From positions 24,398,001 to 24,462,000 of the forward strand of contig JAYKYS010000004.1 of assembly GCA_036924285.1 (NCBI GenBank): a stretch of 64,000 nt of DNA, given 5' to 3'. The DNA comes from Asterella californica (taxonomy: Eukaryota > Streptophyta > Marchantiopsida > Marchantiales > Aytoniaceae). The position numbers and the translations under genes were made by a program. Positions 20,291 through 32,044 of this stretch are shown here, piece after piece. The notes beneath the pieces are model-generated. The model did no database searches. It was not told where the DNA came from and saw only the letters and a program-made list of their open reading frames with translations. Every line of letters starts with the position of its first letter. Positions within the stretch are counted from its first letter, which is position 1.

Positions 20291-22216
20291 TTTAGGAGAC
20301 TCAAGTGTACTGTTGGCCCATAAAGCTCATGTTCTTAGTTGAGGAGAGCGGTAGGAACTGACAGCTTCTTCTTCTGGTTTCTTCTGGTGTACTGTACTTG
20401 AAGGTTAACTAATTGATTTGTGAGGTGACAGTTCGGAAATAACACTACCTTGTTATCAAGAGATACGCACAATTCACAGCAAAGGTTTTGTGTACTCAGC
20501 CTGATGATGAGTAGAGATGGACATTAGATTGCCAACATGAATCATTCTAGCGACTTCTGCGCGGTTTGCTGACTGCAATGTCCATCGTATTTGCTTAGGT
20601 AGTAGTGGACTGTGTTAAACCAGTAACTAGTAGTGCGGGATGTGATGCCATAGATCTAGACGAAGTCCAGTATGTAATCAGTCAAACGTGATCTGCAGTG
20701 AAATGACCTCTTAACTTCTAGACTTGCACTCATACTAATAATACTGATGTAGTAGTTTGTGTGCTTGTAGTAGATAGACACTGGTATAAGTTTCTGACTG
20801 TTTTTTAATTACATTCTCACGCTTAGAAGCTTAATTATAACTGCCCTTAATTGATTGTTCCGTATAGAAGCAAGTGCGGTAAGAGGAGAGATGTCCATGT
20901 CTTGGGATTTTCTGGTCTCAGTTAGTACTCATCTCTGACACGTTCTCATGGCTGCTCTCTAGAGAGCATGCTATGCTAGTATCCTTTGCTTATATTATAG
21001 CTGCGCTTTCACTATTCTCTCCTTCCCAAGGAGAATTGGAGGCTCATAGTGTCTGGTAAGGTTGAAGATGGTTGTGCTGGAAATTCGAACAGTGAAAAGT
21101 GTTGAGAATACTACTTCTTTAATTTCCACGTTACATCTGAATTTATGGTACAAGGTCGATAGTTTCGAGACGGAATTCGATCCGATCCGGAAATGAGTAA
21201 CTTTTCACCGAACATTGGATGTGAGCAATCTTTAAAGTTGTTTGATGTTGACGATTGCTTGCATTATAGATTTATCTTCTTTTTGGTTGTGAGTCTCTTG
21301 ACGCAGGTACCTCTGCTTTCTAGGCTATATATCGTACATTAACATTTTTTTTAGTACATAGTTCTCGTAGTATGGGGGATTTCCTTGCGAGTTCCCTGAT
21401 CTCAGATAATGGGTTGTATGTAAGTGAGTAGACAATGACGAGAACAGGATCCCAAGAAATTTCCCTGGAAGTTTGTTCATCTAATCTGATAAGTCTCACG
21501 AACTGGTCTAGACGATGTCAAGAACATGAGGAGTCAAAGAAATTTCCTCACGGAGTTTGTTGATCTCGGATGACAAACTGGACTGGACAAGATCAAGAAC
21601 ATTAGGATTCTGAGAGATTTCCTCACGGAGATTGTTGATCTCAGAAATGACAAACTGGACCAGACAAGATCAATAACGTTAGGATTTTGAGAAATTTTCT
21701 CGCAGTTTGAACTCAGATAACAGGTCACATGAACTAGCTATAGTACTAGCTATAGTACTGGACATCGCAGAGTTTGATCTAAGTCAGATGACAGGTCGCA
21801 TGAACTGGACTTGACAAGAGCATCAAGGTCAAGAGTCCATGACATTTCCTAGTGCAGTTTTGTATTACCTGACATAATTATAATGGTTCACGCGAAGTAT
21901 ATGAAGCTTCAGGGTAGTTCTTAGTACAGTAAGAACCTAAGCCTTAGCCTTCCCTCCACACAAGCTCGTAGGTGTTGAAAGAAAGATTGACTGGAGCTGC
22001 CTTGAGGCTAAAACCATCAGAGGCTGTTAACGTTTGTTATTTGCATACACACCTCTGCCCGTTCCCCGAGAATAGAACTGGAGCCATCAGATTGGACGCG
22101 TTCTAGCGGGCAAAGTGAAACTGTAGGAAATCTAGATAAAGAGAAAAAGGCTAAATGTATATCGGCATGGTCTCCTTTGGCGATGACTTCATACGAGCTT
22201 TTCTGATTTCGTGCAG
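20211..22216 (+). other. Candidate 5'-leader intron, long form (U2)
   Basis: Donor GTAAGG at 20211 and acceptor TTTCGTGCAG ending at 22216. It contains the 1,272-bp segment 20650-21921 that is absent from U1 and U4, and within it the minisatellite at 21385-21850. No coding similarity was seen inside. Confidence 0.35.
21385..21850. repeat. Minisatellite in the leader intron (U2)
   Basis: About five imperfect copies of a roughly 70-90 bp unit built on AGAAATTTCCTCACGGAGTTTGTTGATCT-like and GACAAACTGGAC..GACAAGATCAAGAAC-like blocks (20-base limit kept per block in reading). A 14-bp duplication, CTAGCTATAGTACTAGCTAT, is private to U2. Confidence 0.6.
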
Positions 22217-22536
22217 ATAATTAGAGGTAATTGTGGAGTGGAGTGCTCGGTTCCAACATTCGAAACTACGATTGAACGAGTTGCAGCTGAGCATCTTGTA
22301 AGGTAAAGTGTCGGAGCGATCTCATCAGAACGGTTATTGCGTTGGTGAAATTTTGAAGTGTTCCCGTTGTTCACTCGCAAATTGAGCTGCAGTAGATCCA
22401 CAGAGTGCAGGAAGGAGATTCGAAAATATAACAGTGGACATGTGCAGCCTCGTGGAAGGTAACTGTTTCTTTTACATGCATAATGCAGTGAAGAGGGGAA
22501 CCGGAGGAAGCAAGAACTGGACGTTCTCTCAGAAAC

Positions 22537-23490
22537 ATGGTGTCCAAACTTTGGCAGCCCAGTGTGGACTCCAAAACAGCAAAAGGGAGGACATCTCGAG
22601 GGGCAATCCTCTTGGAATTCTTTCCAGAGACTGCACGAGCACGAATTAAGTCAGCACCGCGCATGCAACAACAGCATGGTTGGAGAGTGGAGCCTGGCAA
22701 GAAGGTGGGATCAAATACTTTTTGCAGAGCTCGCCAACAGTTAATGAAGGGGGAGAAGCCCAAAAAGGGAGGAAAGGAATTTAGTAGAGTGGGGCGAGGG
22801 AGCGACAAGTCTCTTCTCAGGATCCCGTCAACAGATGCTTCCAAGTTGGAACCCAGTGAGAGGGTCGAAGCTCTCCTCGAAATTTTCGAACGTGAACTAA
22901 GTAAGAGAAGCGAAAATACCAATCAGTGGGCTGTTGTCAAGCTACTGAAACAGGTGTATCCTCATTATTTGACACCAGTATTCTCCAGGAGCAGGCCCGG
23001 CTCTATCCCAGGAATAGAAAGAGGCCAAACCTTCAGGTCTCGTGCTGCAATGAGCCTCGTGGGATTGCACTGTCAGTCTCAAGCGGGCATCGATACCGCC
23101 AAGTACTTCAACCCGAAGGACGGGATATCAACTCGTGTAGCGGTGAGTCTTGTGTTTTCTGGTGTGTATGAGGATGATCGGGATGACGGTGACCTGTTGA
23201 CCTACACCGGTCATGGAGGAAACGATTTAAAGGGATCACGAAAGCAGTACAAACATCAGGTGCTGGAAGGTGGAAACCTAGCTCTCTACCATACTTACCA
23301 GTACAAACTTTTTGTACGTGTGATTCGTCGTCAGCTAGGCGTAATGAATCCTCTTTCGTCGCCAAGGAGGTATCTGTATGATGGATTGTACAAGGTGGTG
23401 TCTTATGAACGTAAACTTGGACTTTCAAATTTCATAATTTGCGAGTATAAGTTGAAGCGGGTGTTGGAATCGGACATCGCGGTGACTTAA
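22537..23490 (+). CDS. SUVH-derived SRA (YDG) domain protein without SET domain, copy 2
   Basis: 317 codons, same layout as copy 1: basic N-terminus, short helical stretch, SRA domain to the end, no SET. It differs from copy 1 at Gly9Ser, Met140Val and Lys278Arg. The base-flipping pocket residues Tyr211, Asp214, Tyr223 and Thr224 and the YDG motif at 281-283 are unchanged. It sits behind the long form of the leader intron, so if transcribed from the TATA box at 19812 its primary transcript is about 1.27 kb longer than that of copies 1 and 4. Whether it is expressed cannot be seen. Confidence 0.8.
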   Translation: MVSKLWQPSVDSKTAKGRTSRGAILLEFFPETARARIKSAPRMQQQHGWRVEPGKKVGSNTFCRARQQLMKGEKPKKGGKEFSRVGRGSDKSLLRIPSTDASKLEPSERVEALLEIFERELSKRSENTNQWAVVKLLKQVYPHYLTPVFSRSRPGSIPGIERGQTFRSRAAMSLVGLHCQSQAGIDTAKYFNPKDGISTRVAVSLVFSGVYEDDRDDGDLLTYTGHGGNDLKGSRKQYKHQVLEGGNLALYHTYQYKLFVRVIRRQLGVMNPLSSPRRYLYDGLYKVVSYERKLGLSNFIICEYKLKRVLESDIAVT

Positions 23491-23725
23491 TCCGTTGTGG
23501 TCATCCAACATGTGATCCGACTTTCAAGTCACATGTGTGACGTATTGTTGATCTTAGATGGAGATTTCGAGATCTCCTGCAGCCTTGAGCATCATGATGC
23601 TAGATTCGAATCACTTGAGTAGTACTTTTGGGACTTTTGTGCTCTTGCAGCTTCAAGTTCTTTCCGGCAGTTCAGCGGTAGTTCAGTTTTGATCAATTCG
23701 TGGTAACCAGGGGCTCATACAACAC

Positions 23726-24280
23726 TCACCTTTGAATGTTGAGTGTACCCCATGAGGCCGCACTCAACCTTCCTCCTCTTCTGGAGATGCTATGGTGGTT
23801 TGCATTCCCCAGGTAACCTTCTCCCTGCCAGTGACCCTCATGTGGGATAGACATGCATATCTCCCCATCTTCCCAACTCGGAAGAGGATGAATATGCATG
23901 TAACCTGAGCTCTTCGACAAAATGAAAAAAAGATACAAGTTGCCCGCAGAACATAAATCTTGTGTGATTTTTAGACATTGAGGTCTTTGTCTTTCCGGGT
24001 TGAAAATAGTAAATAGCAAAGAAATAGTGGTTTTCCTTGACGAGTAAGGGTCTGAGCCCACTAGCACATAATTTTGCTTATCAGTAGTTGTCAAGGAGGC
24101 TTGGTAATAAGGATGACCTTTCCACTGTGCAAAAAACTCCACTGTGCACGTTTTTTGCCATGCGATAGTATAGCTATACGTAGATTGTGAATACCGGAAA
24201 GAAAAGTTGAGAACTGTTTGTCCTGTAATGAAATAGAAGATTAAAGTCATTATGAAAACCAGAAACGAAAAAAAAAACAT
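23726..24280 (-). CDS. Unrecognised 184-codon ORF converging on SRA copy 2
   Basis: Open from ATG 24280 to 23726 on the minus strand. The N-terminal 20 residues are hydrophobic (MFFFSFLVFIMTLIFYFI), like a signal peptide or membrane anchor. A middle NYVLVGSDPYSS and a later LYLFFILSKSSG stretch vaguely recall lipocalin strands, but too weakly to call. The same ORF is intact in U4 (54631-55185), shortened in U3 and frameshifted in U1. It may be a chance open frame in the 3' region of the SRA gene. Confidence 0.25.
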   Translation of the reverse strand: MFFFSFLVFIMTLIFYFITGQTVLNFSFRYSQSTYSYTIAWQKTCTVEFFAQWKGHPYYQASLTTTDKQNYVLVGSDPYSSRKTTISLLFTIFNPERQRPQCLKITQDLCSAGNLYLFFILSKSSGYMHIHPLPSWEDGEICMSIPHEGHWQGEGYLGNANHHSISRRGGRLSAASWGTLNIQR

Positions 24281-25269
24281 AGATAGAGAAAATAGCTAAC
24301 ACATAGTCCTACAATTTCATTGCAAGCGGAGCTATTTGTTGTTACTCTGAGGATATTTTCTTGAATAATAAATCTTCACGATTTTAGGTCAAGGGTACCT
24401 GCATCTAACCTTTCTGATATTTCTGCCAGTGTAGTCTGACGCACAGTTCACGTGGATGTTTATAAGTGGTAATACACTGACTGGGACAAACTCCCCATGT
24501 GTATTTTGCACGAATGGCAAGCTTCATTCGTGTGAAGTTTCCTTTTTTCTCTACAAAAAGAGTGACTTAAAATCACACAATGGAAAGCCAACTCTTAACA
24601 ACACGGATAACAAAGGGACCGTAAGTTTTCTCGCGGAGCATTACTAAGCATTGGGCAAGCTGCTTAAGCGAAAGAAACACGAGACGTAATGAATAGCAAA
24701 CAGATGGAAAGATCCACCCCATCGAGCAAAACAAGGGAAAGAGAGACCCGAAGAGACAACTGCTTAAGCGAAATGACATGGACAGTGAGAAGAGACCCTA
24801 AGACGGGTTTGACGTTGCACTATTAACCTCAAGCGGCGTGAAGGCGTTTCTTCTGCTATTTGTTTCTAATATAAACTTTAAATGAATGGTTCCTCGTATA
24901 CAGATGTAGTGCTAACCGTGTGAGTCTAGAGACTGGTCCGCGTGAGCTAGAATCTCATTCCAAGGAAAGAAAAGAAGAAAAAATCTTCCAGGATAAAACT
25001 AATAATATTTTAAAATAGTTATAATATTCTAATAGAAATATGTTTATTTAAATTTCAAATAAAAGTAAAATGACTATAGAAAGAAGATGTAGAGAAATTT
25101 TTAAGAGAAATGAACAGTTCATTTCTGTAAGTTTAGAGGACTCTCTTTATAATTGGTCCTGACTATACCTTCACAGGAAGTCCTGGATTCGTGGAACTTG
25201 AAAATAATCCACTTGGAAAAAACACTGACATTAAATATAGAGAATGAAATGAGCTCAGATGATTATGCA
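24281..25269. other. AT-rich 3' arm, no gene (U2)
   Basis: Same content as 7942-8944: possible polyadenylation signal AATAATAAATC near 24364 and the TGCTTAAGCGA motif twice. No protein-coding similarity. Confidence 0.45.
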
Positions 25270-26760
25270 CGCTTTAACATATAAGCATGCTCAACCACCT
25301 TTATGAGAGTTTTTGTTATCTTTTCATTACTGGAAAATATTTAGATGTTAGATATAAATTATATATTAAATTGTCCAAAAATATTTTAGTTTATATGTAA
25401 AGATAAATGATAGCTGGAGTTACAGTTGCAGACGGCCTAAATATAACCCATAAATGAAACTCGGTCAGACGCACCTCCGAGACTACAAGAGCGGTAACCT
25501 ATTGACAAAAGAAGCTAATTTAATTGACATAATAATTTATTACCTAATCTTTTCTGATGGAAGAGTTGGATAATAAATTAAGCTTAGTTTCACTCTTCTA
25601 GGGAAGAGAGGAATAACGTTCCAAGAGAGTAACAACTAAAAAAACGTGTTACACAACAAGTTCAATGAAAATTCTAAAAGATTGTGTTACATAACAAGTA
25701 GTTTCATTGAAGATTATACATTATCATATACTAATCTAATGACAAACTTCTCATTGTGTACACGTTAACGAAGAATTAGCACCAAAGTAGTGTTGATATA
25801 CGAAAAATTATACTTTTGCAAAAAAAAGAATTTAGGACTATTTTCTATAGTTAGTATATGAGTGAATAGATACAAAATATTTTTTCTTTTTCTTTCCAGT
25901 TTTCAGAACTGAAATATAGCTATGATAATGCATAGCTATAAGTAGAGTGAAGAGATAAAGTTTAAAAACATGACTAGGAGAAGCAGACAACAAAGAATAT
26001 AGAACCATTGGAAAGTCCAAGTCATAGAGTGAAATGCATTGTCTGCATCATGATCATAGTTAATAAGCATGCTTGACCACCTTTGGGAAACTTTTGCTCA
26101 TTTTTTATTGAAAAATGTATGAATGTTATGGAAAAATTCTATAGTAAGTTATAATAAATTTTTGTTATAGATAGTTATGAAATCATAGTCATACATAGAA
26201 TTGCAGAAAAGTCCAGAAAGTAACCATAAGTGAAGCGTAGACCAACGTGCTTCCAAGACTACAAGTATGACAATCTACTAGCAAAAAAATTTAATATAGT
26301 CAATACATTAAATATTTACCCAACCCTTCCGTCAAAAGAAAAAGAGGTGGAAAAGAAGTCGAATAATAAGCATTCTCGATCCACTTCAGAGAACTTTTCC
26401 TCCCTTTATGATATCAGAAAATATATATGTATTAGATGATAATTGTACCTTAAGTTGGTAAAATAAATTGTTTTTTTCTACAATTGTTATATGTTAGCTA
26501 GATCTACAGTTGCGAGAGGAGCCAGACTTAATCCTCACTTAATCCATAAGTGGAGGGAGTCCAGCTACACCTTTGAGAGTATATGTGAGACATCTAGCTG
26601 AACTCATTTAATCTACAGATTAATTTATTACCTAACCCTTATGAACGAAAGGATTAGGTAATAAATTAAGCTTACTTTCCTATTCCATCTTCAGATGGAA
26701 GAGGTGAATAAGCAAGCTATCCTGAAGACAAATAAGCATGCTCAAGCGGCACGACAAGTC
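25270..26760. repeat. Diverged ~320-bp 3'-arm repeats, 3-4 copies (U2)
   Basis: Copies start near 25280, 26065, 26368 and, partially, 26730, each with an AATAAGCATGCTC-type start and a CATAA-TGAAGC..ACTACAAG block. Copies a and b are separated by a remnant of the spacer found at full length in U1. Confidence 0.6.
26620..26669. repeat. Perfect 16-bp inverted repeat (U2)
   Basis: TTAATTTATTACCTAA and its exact complement TTAGGTAATAAATTAA separated by 18 bases. It closes one ~320-bp repeat. Other copies have imperfect versions (for example 9205-9260). It resembles the end of a small foldback or MITE-like element. Confidence 0.65.
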
Positions 26761-27936
26761 GTCACATGTCTCATGTGTAGATTCAGTGTAAAGATAATTC
26801 TACATTTCACTTGTAATTGTAATAAGTGTGCATTATCAATTGTACAAATTTCATCCTCAAAGACGATGTATTATGTGTTATGAGGTTTATGCAATTTGCA
26901 ATTTGTGATCGAGGACCTCTTAGGTTTCACCATTCGTCTCCAAGACCCAAAGAGTAAGAGTCATATGAAAACTTCGTAGGAAATTATTTGAGCATCAGAT
27001 CGTAATGCTCTCAAAAACTTGTGATGTATTATGTACCCATTTATGCAATTAATAACGTGAAGTGATTTAGACGTACATCATATACTTGGTTCTCACGGCA
27101 TACCATTGCTACCCATTCTCTTAGCAAGGGTGGAAGTGTAATAGACAGGATTTCTTTTTTCATCTTGTTAGAAAAATTTATTGTTCTCCTAGAGGATCGG
27201 GGTTGACTTGATTGTATCTACACTCTATTTGAGAAATTATCTTAACAAGTAGTCAACCCACTCCAGATGACTACTTGAACTTCACTTACGACCAACCCTC
27301 TATCACAAGGTCTTAAGGTCCTAAATTTGTCCATAGTTCTCTCCCTTCCTCACCTCGTCCACATGAGTAGTAAGCTTAGGAGTCTTCTTGATGTAAATTA
27401 CATATCTAGTTATGTCTAATGTGCTTCAAAAAAAGCTTGTACTTGAATACCCATCGTGAGCATCAACAGTGATTAAAGTATGAGAAAGTGTGATGTGTGT
27501 GCGTTAGTTAGTTCTAGTCTACCAGACTGATGGTTGCATACCAAAGTGATTAAAGAAATGATGTTGTGGATGTGACGTCGTGTGGCTTAGGATCTCCTAG
27601 ACCTTCAGAAGGAGCATATTCGGCCAAAGAGAGTGAGACCTCATGAGAAGAGGAGTGGGAGAAAATTAGTGATACAACTAGTCCAACGGTCGAACTATCG
27701 TAGACAAGACAATACAACGAAGAGGTGTCATTCACTTACGTCCACACAACATCAAAAACTCCAAGCAATTGTACTTGAGCTACTCCAACACGTGAACGAG
27801 CTATCCATCTTGCAAGATGGTCCTTTTATGGATTTGATCTATGGTGAGATCAGTGAGTGTAGTGTTAAGATAGAAGCATTAAGTGGAACCTGAATGTTTC
27901 TGACATACATGTCGAGCGGATGACTCGATGTAGAAG
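26761..27936 (+). other. Region with a possible retroelement LTR start (U2)
   Basis: AAGGGTGGAAG followed by TGTAATAGAC at 27137 looks like a polypurine tract and the start of a copia-type LTR. No matching end or second LTR was found, so the call is weak. An 86-codon frame at 27633-27893 starts at GTG and has no recognised domain. The region is repeated at 57670-58842. Confidence 0.3.
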
Positions 27937-28957
27937 AGTGACAACTTATAGTAAGTCAAGTATATTTTGTTACTTGAGGGGCAACCCTCTATTCATGAAG
28001 CATAATTTGATGTCTAAGATGTTGTAAGGCTCGATCTTGGTTTAGGAATGTAAGAAAGTAAAGTGAGACGGCTCATCATCTGTCTGAGACAAAGTGTTGA
28101 TCTTTTAAACCCCATGGGAAACCCGAGCAACAAGAAACACCACGACCAAGACAAAAATGATGGACCATCATATGACAAAAAACTAACCACAAGACAAAGC
28201 CCATAAATGGCTTCTAATCCTCTAAGTACAAGCAAAGCATGCTATTAGGCTTTTCAGTACACGGGATCCTTCATTGAGGACATGTAATCAAGTCAACTAC
28301 CTAAATTCCTTTTCACTTGTGGGATCTTCACTCAACTGTGCTACTCCTATGATGGCAGTGGAGGTAGTAAGCTCCACTATAAGCTGACTACCTAGCTCTA
28401 CCTCTGAAGGGGTTGGTAGACTATCCAACGGCCATGTCATATTACTGCTCCTCTGGCTGCTACGGTGTCAAGTCCTTCAGCGGCTCCTCCAAAAAGAACT
28501 ACAACCCTTGACAAGCACTCTTTCGTATCTCATCTCATAAATGAAACATGCTCATCAACACCTCCAGTAAGATAGCAATTCCATATGCATCATGATGTAG
28601 TGCCTCCTAAAGTTGTAATTGCGTAGGCATAGTGACGATGTCCACCTAGGAAGGCCTTGATCTTCATTAGAGCTGATGCTCATCCAAGCAACCATAATGT
28701 ACTGCTGGATGAGTAAGGATCTCGCGCTCATAACATGCTCTGCCTAGGCCTAAGTCTCTAAGGTAAGACATCTGACCTTGTCCTCCACCCGGACCTTCTC
28801 CACATGTCCTACCTTCTCAAATTTTATACGCTACTCCTCTTGAGTATGAAGTTGGATCTCCAACTTCCTAACTCTCCTCTAGAGAATTTCTCTCTTCTCC
28901 TAAACTAATCTTTGGCTCTCTTCGACAACAGCCATTGAGAGAGATGTGCACGATCTG
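27937..28957 (-). pseudogene. Segment X (U2)
   Basis: Homologous to 15063-16050 but more diverged. The minus-strand frame beginning MAVVEE near 28935 survives only in pieces. It lies between the copia-like region and the gypsy 3' LTR. Confidence 0.35.
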
Positions 28958-29035
28958 TAAACCCTCCGCGGTCCTATCGATCAACTACCCCCAATCTCTC
29001 AACCTTTCACGATAGTCATCGATGAATCTGCAACA

Positions 29036-29841
29036 TGTCTCTTACTCAAGGGTCACCACTGATGGCTTTGATGGAAGCACACCATGAACTTGAAGAGAAA
29101 AATGCTAAGTTCAGTCATTCACATACCCATAAAATTCTCCATAAACTAATCAACTAAAATTTTCTATTCTAACGATGTCTCTCAAATCATCGCATGCTAA
29201 AATATCACACTCTCTCTATATTGCTCAAATTGTCATTACGACGACGTGAAAACAAGGATGAGGAGCTCTTCTCTACTCTTCTATTTATACATTCTAGGTT
29301 TTTACTTTGATATTCTTCGGTAACTCAGCCGTAACTATTTTTACCGAGTTTTACTAAGATATTACTTAAGATAAAAGCATTAATCACATGGGCTTCTTAC
29401 CTTTTCACATGGGCTTATTCCTTCAAAGTTAACAACTTCTAGAAGAATTCTGAAATATTTTTGAGGAATTTCGAATTTCCACCCCCCTTTACACTAAGAC
29501 CCACTAAAAAGGAGACATGTGAAATCTCTTCTTGTTTTTAATGACCACAAAGTCCATAACTTTAATCCCAATATCAAGTCAAAATGGAGATAAAGGATAT
29601 TTTCCACCTCCTTTCTACCTTTTAGACAAGATGACAAGATAGTAGTGCTCAACTCTTTAGGAAATATTTGAATTTTGTCCAAAAGTACAGCTACGTTTAA
29701 CCATAATTAACTTTAGCTAGTCATGACTACTTTGATACATGCTTAAAGCACTTGGGCAGCAAATAAATATTCTCAACACTTAGTTATAACTAAATACCAT
29801 ACTAATAGATAAACTTCTTATGCGTAACCTATGTCGTTACG
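29036..29841 (-). repeat. Gypsy 3' LTR (U2)
   Basis: Minus-strand LTR beginning GTAACGACATAGG near 29841 and ending ACA at 29036. It is a diverged relative of the LTR at 14308-15062 (shared CTGATGG..TTTGATG and CTATTTATAC blocks). It follows the integrase by about 50 bases, as a 3' LTR should. Confidence 0.55.
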
Positions 29842-29890
29842 TTTTATCCCCGGACTAAATTTTCGCTCCGTCCTCGGAGTGAAGAGACTA

Positions 29891-30637
29891 TCATCGATGA
29901 AACAACTTCAACTTGTCATGGTTGATCTGATTGAATCTCTTGCCTCCCAGTTCCTGAAGGTCATATGTGAAGTTACTCCACACCTTATCTACAACAAAAG
30001 GACCAAAATATCTAGGAAGAAACTTCTTCCTAACCCTCTTGAATCTAATAACATCATACAACATTACCCAATATCCGACTTGAAAAAGTTTTATCTCTCT
30101 CTCGCCCAATAGTTTGTCGTAACTCTTCTTTTGATATGCTTGAGCTCGTTCCATCTGGATCATTGCTACCGCTCGGGTCTCTTTCAACTCCATGAGTTGC
30201 TCCCTTCTTGATCTGACGACGTCTTCTCTCCTCGATCTCTTCAACTTTCGTTGAATAGTTTGAAAAGTATCCAATTCGAATTGGATCGGCAACTTGGACT
30301 CCACTCCAGAAACAAGTCGAAATGAAGAATACCCAGTATAAGTCTTTGTTGTCGTTCGATACTCCCATAAGATGACATGTAGTCTCTTATCCCAAGTATG
30401 TTTCGCAGTCTTAACAACAGCATCTTTCACGAGCATCATACTAAATGTAAGATTGATCTTCTCTGCAAGATCATTAGCATTTGGTTTGTATGACGTCGTT
30501 ACTCGTGGCTTGATAGAGAAGTGTTGCAGCATAGCAGTAGTCATGCTCCCTACAAACTCTCCCCCTCTATCTGAGATCAACTCTAACGGACATCCAAATC
30601 TTGTGATGATACTCTCTCATAGGAATCTACCCACTTT
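29891..30637 (-). pseudogene. Gypsy integrase, C-terminal part, truncated (U2)
   Basis: Minus-strand 229-codon frame 29891-30580, readable upstream to about 30630 as RFGCPLELISDRGGEF with a stop near GRFL. Asp4 of ISDRGGEF and Glu40 are separated by 35 residues, the D-x35-E spacing of the integrase core. The first catalytic Asp lies beyond the truncation. The C-terminal part has FLPRYFGPFVV, a GPY/F module as in chromovirus-type gypsy elements. It is cut by the left end of U3, so it is inactive though its remaining frame is open. Confidence 0.75.
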
Positions 30638-31635
30638 ATTTTAACTATTTTAACTATTAATTTTTTATCCTTGACACATGAAATCATTAACTTGAGTGGT
30701 AGATAAAAAATGAACGGACAAATGAGTGAAAACAAAATAAGAAAACATCTGCAAGTGAAAAATCTTTGAAAAAGATTCTAACTTTGACACCTCATATTAG
30801 TACCTCATACTCGTACTCCTTTACGGCTGACCTCAAATCAGTTGTGTCAAGTAAGCTTCTCTAATTATTTTTACACCCCTATTATTGTATCGTAAGATAT
30901 TCTTGATCATCTAGATTAATCTACGAGACTTTATATCATTATATGGATATCAAACTCAATCACGATGATCGAGAGTTCATGAAAAACATCTTTTTTCTAG
31001 TCTTCACAAACATTCTAATGGGCACGCTTCATATCAATTGCTCAACTTTTGATAAACTCTTGATATCGACTATTATCGAGACTCTGTCGAGATCAAACTA
31101 GACGTAGATAATTTTCATTGACAATTTTCATGCTACATGCCTCGGTTACACGTCGAGTTCCATCATCTGTTATGAATTCTAAAACTACTTGAGATCAATA
31201 AGTCATGTGCTTTTTCTAGTCGAGTGAGCTATAGTGTCTAATCCTATGAGATATACAAACGATGTGTAATATACAACAGATCATCTTCAATGAAAAAAAA
31301 CTATACTTTTGATTTTAAACAACTATACAATCACGCACCAGGTTGAAGAAGCGATCACGTTGTAATGCAGTCTTATATTTGACTTGAACTCTTCATCAAA
31401 GGTGATCGTGATGATAATTGTCACTATTAAAGAGTCGGATGGTTTGTAGTTGGTATGACACGTATGCATTTAGGATGATATGAAATTTACCAAATTTGCA
31501 TTCTAACTTGAGATCATAGATCGAAAGTTGTTCTTTTTGTGATCATTTTGATTGTTTCATATTCTCTTAGTGTAAGTTTTGCAACAAGAGTTTGGAAGCA
31601 TGATGACAATGTATCATATGGTTATAAAATAAGTC

Positions 31636-32044
31636 ATGAAGAAAGCATATTCTTCCGTTTACAAAATGCATCTACTTGCTTGTGTCTCCACTCAAACTTG
31701 GTATCTTTTTCAATAAATTAGTTAAGAGGTGCAACAACATGAGCATAATACTGAATGAAATGACGATAGAAGCTAACCGACCCACTGAACATACGGACTT
31801 CAGCAGCATCTTTTGCTGTATGTCATTAATTGTCTTGTTTTCTAGAACTCTTTCTCCATCTTGATGTCATCCAACATAACCTTATGCTTTAGAAATTTAC
31901 ATACTTCTCCTAGAATTCACTTTTGGATTTCTTACAATAGAATTTCCACTTGTGAAATCTGTGAAGCACATCTTTCATATGTGTTTTGTATTCTTCTTGT
32001 GTCTTGCTCTTGTCTTGCTATATGTCATCCAAGTATAGAACTAC
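31636..32044 (-). pseudogene. Ty3/gypsy RT-RNase H relic (U3)
   Basis: Single copy in U3, with YLDD near 32020-32044. It carries further small deletions (for example near 31830) compared with U1. The copia relic is absent; the sequence runs directly from TTGTTTCATATTCTCTTAGT into the RT flank. Confidence 0.6.

Larger units (their letters stand above)
16333..30637. repeat. Array unit U2 (left arm truncated)
   Basis: Second unit. It starts abruptly inside the gypsy RT relic, equivalent to U1 base 1326, so its left end has been deleted. It keeps the 1,272-bp intron-like segment missing from U1 and U4. It ends where the gypsy integrase on the minus strand is cut by the left end of U3, just upstream of 30638. 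Confidence 0.85.

Noticed and set aside
21385..21850. CRISPR-like array
   Set aside because: The repeats are imperfect, uneven in length and lack unique spacers; the context is a plant genome.
23726..24280. Lipocalin-like reading of the 184-codon ORF
   Set aside because: Only two short strand-like stretches resemble a lipocalin; the GxW motif and overall layout are missing.
27633..27893. 86-codon plus-strand ORF in the even units
   Set aside because: Non-ATG start and no recognised domain; identical in U2 and U4 only because these regions are recent duplicates.
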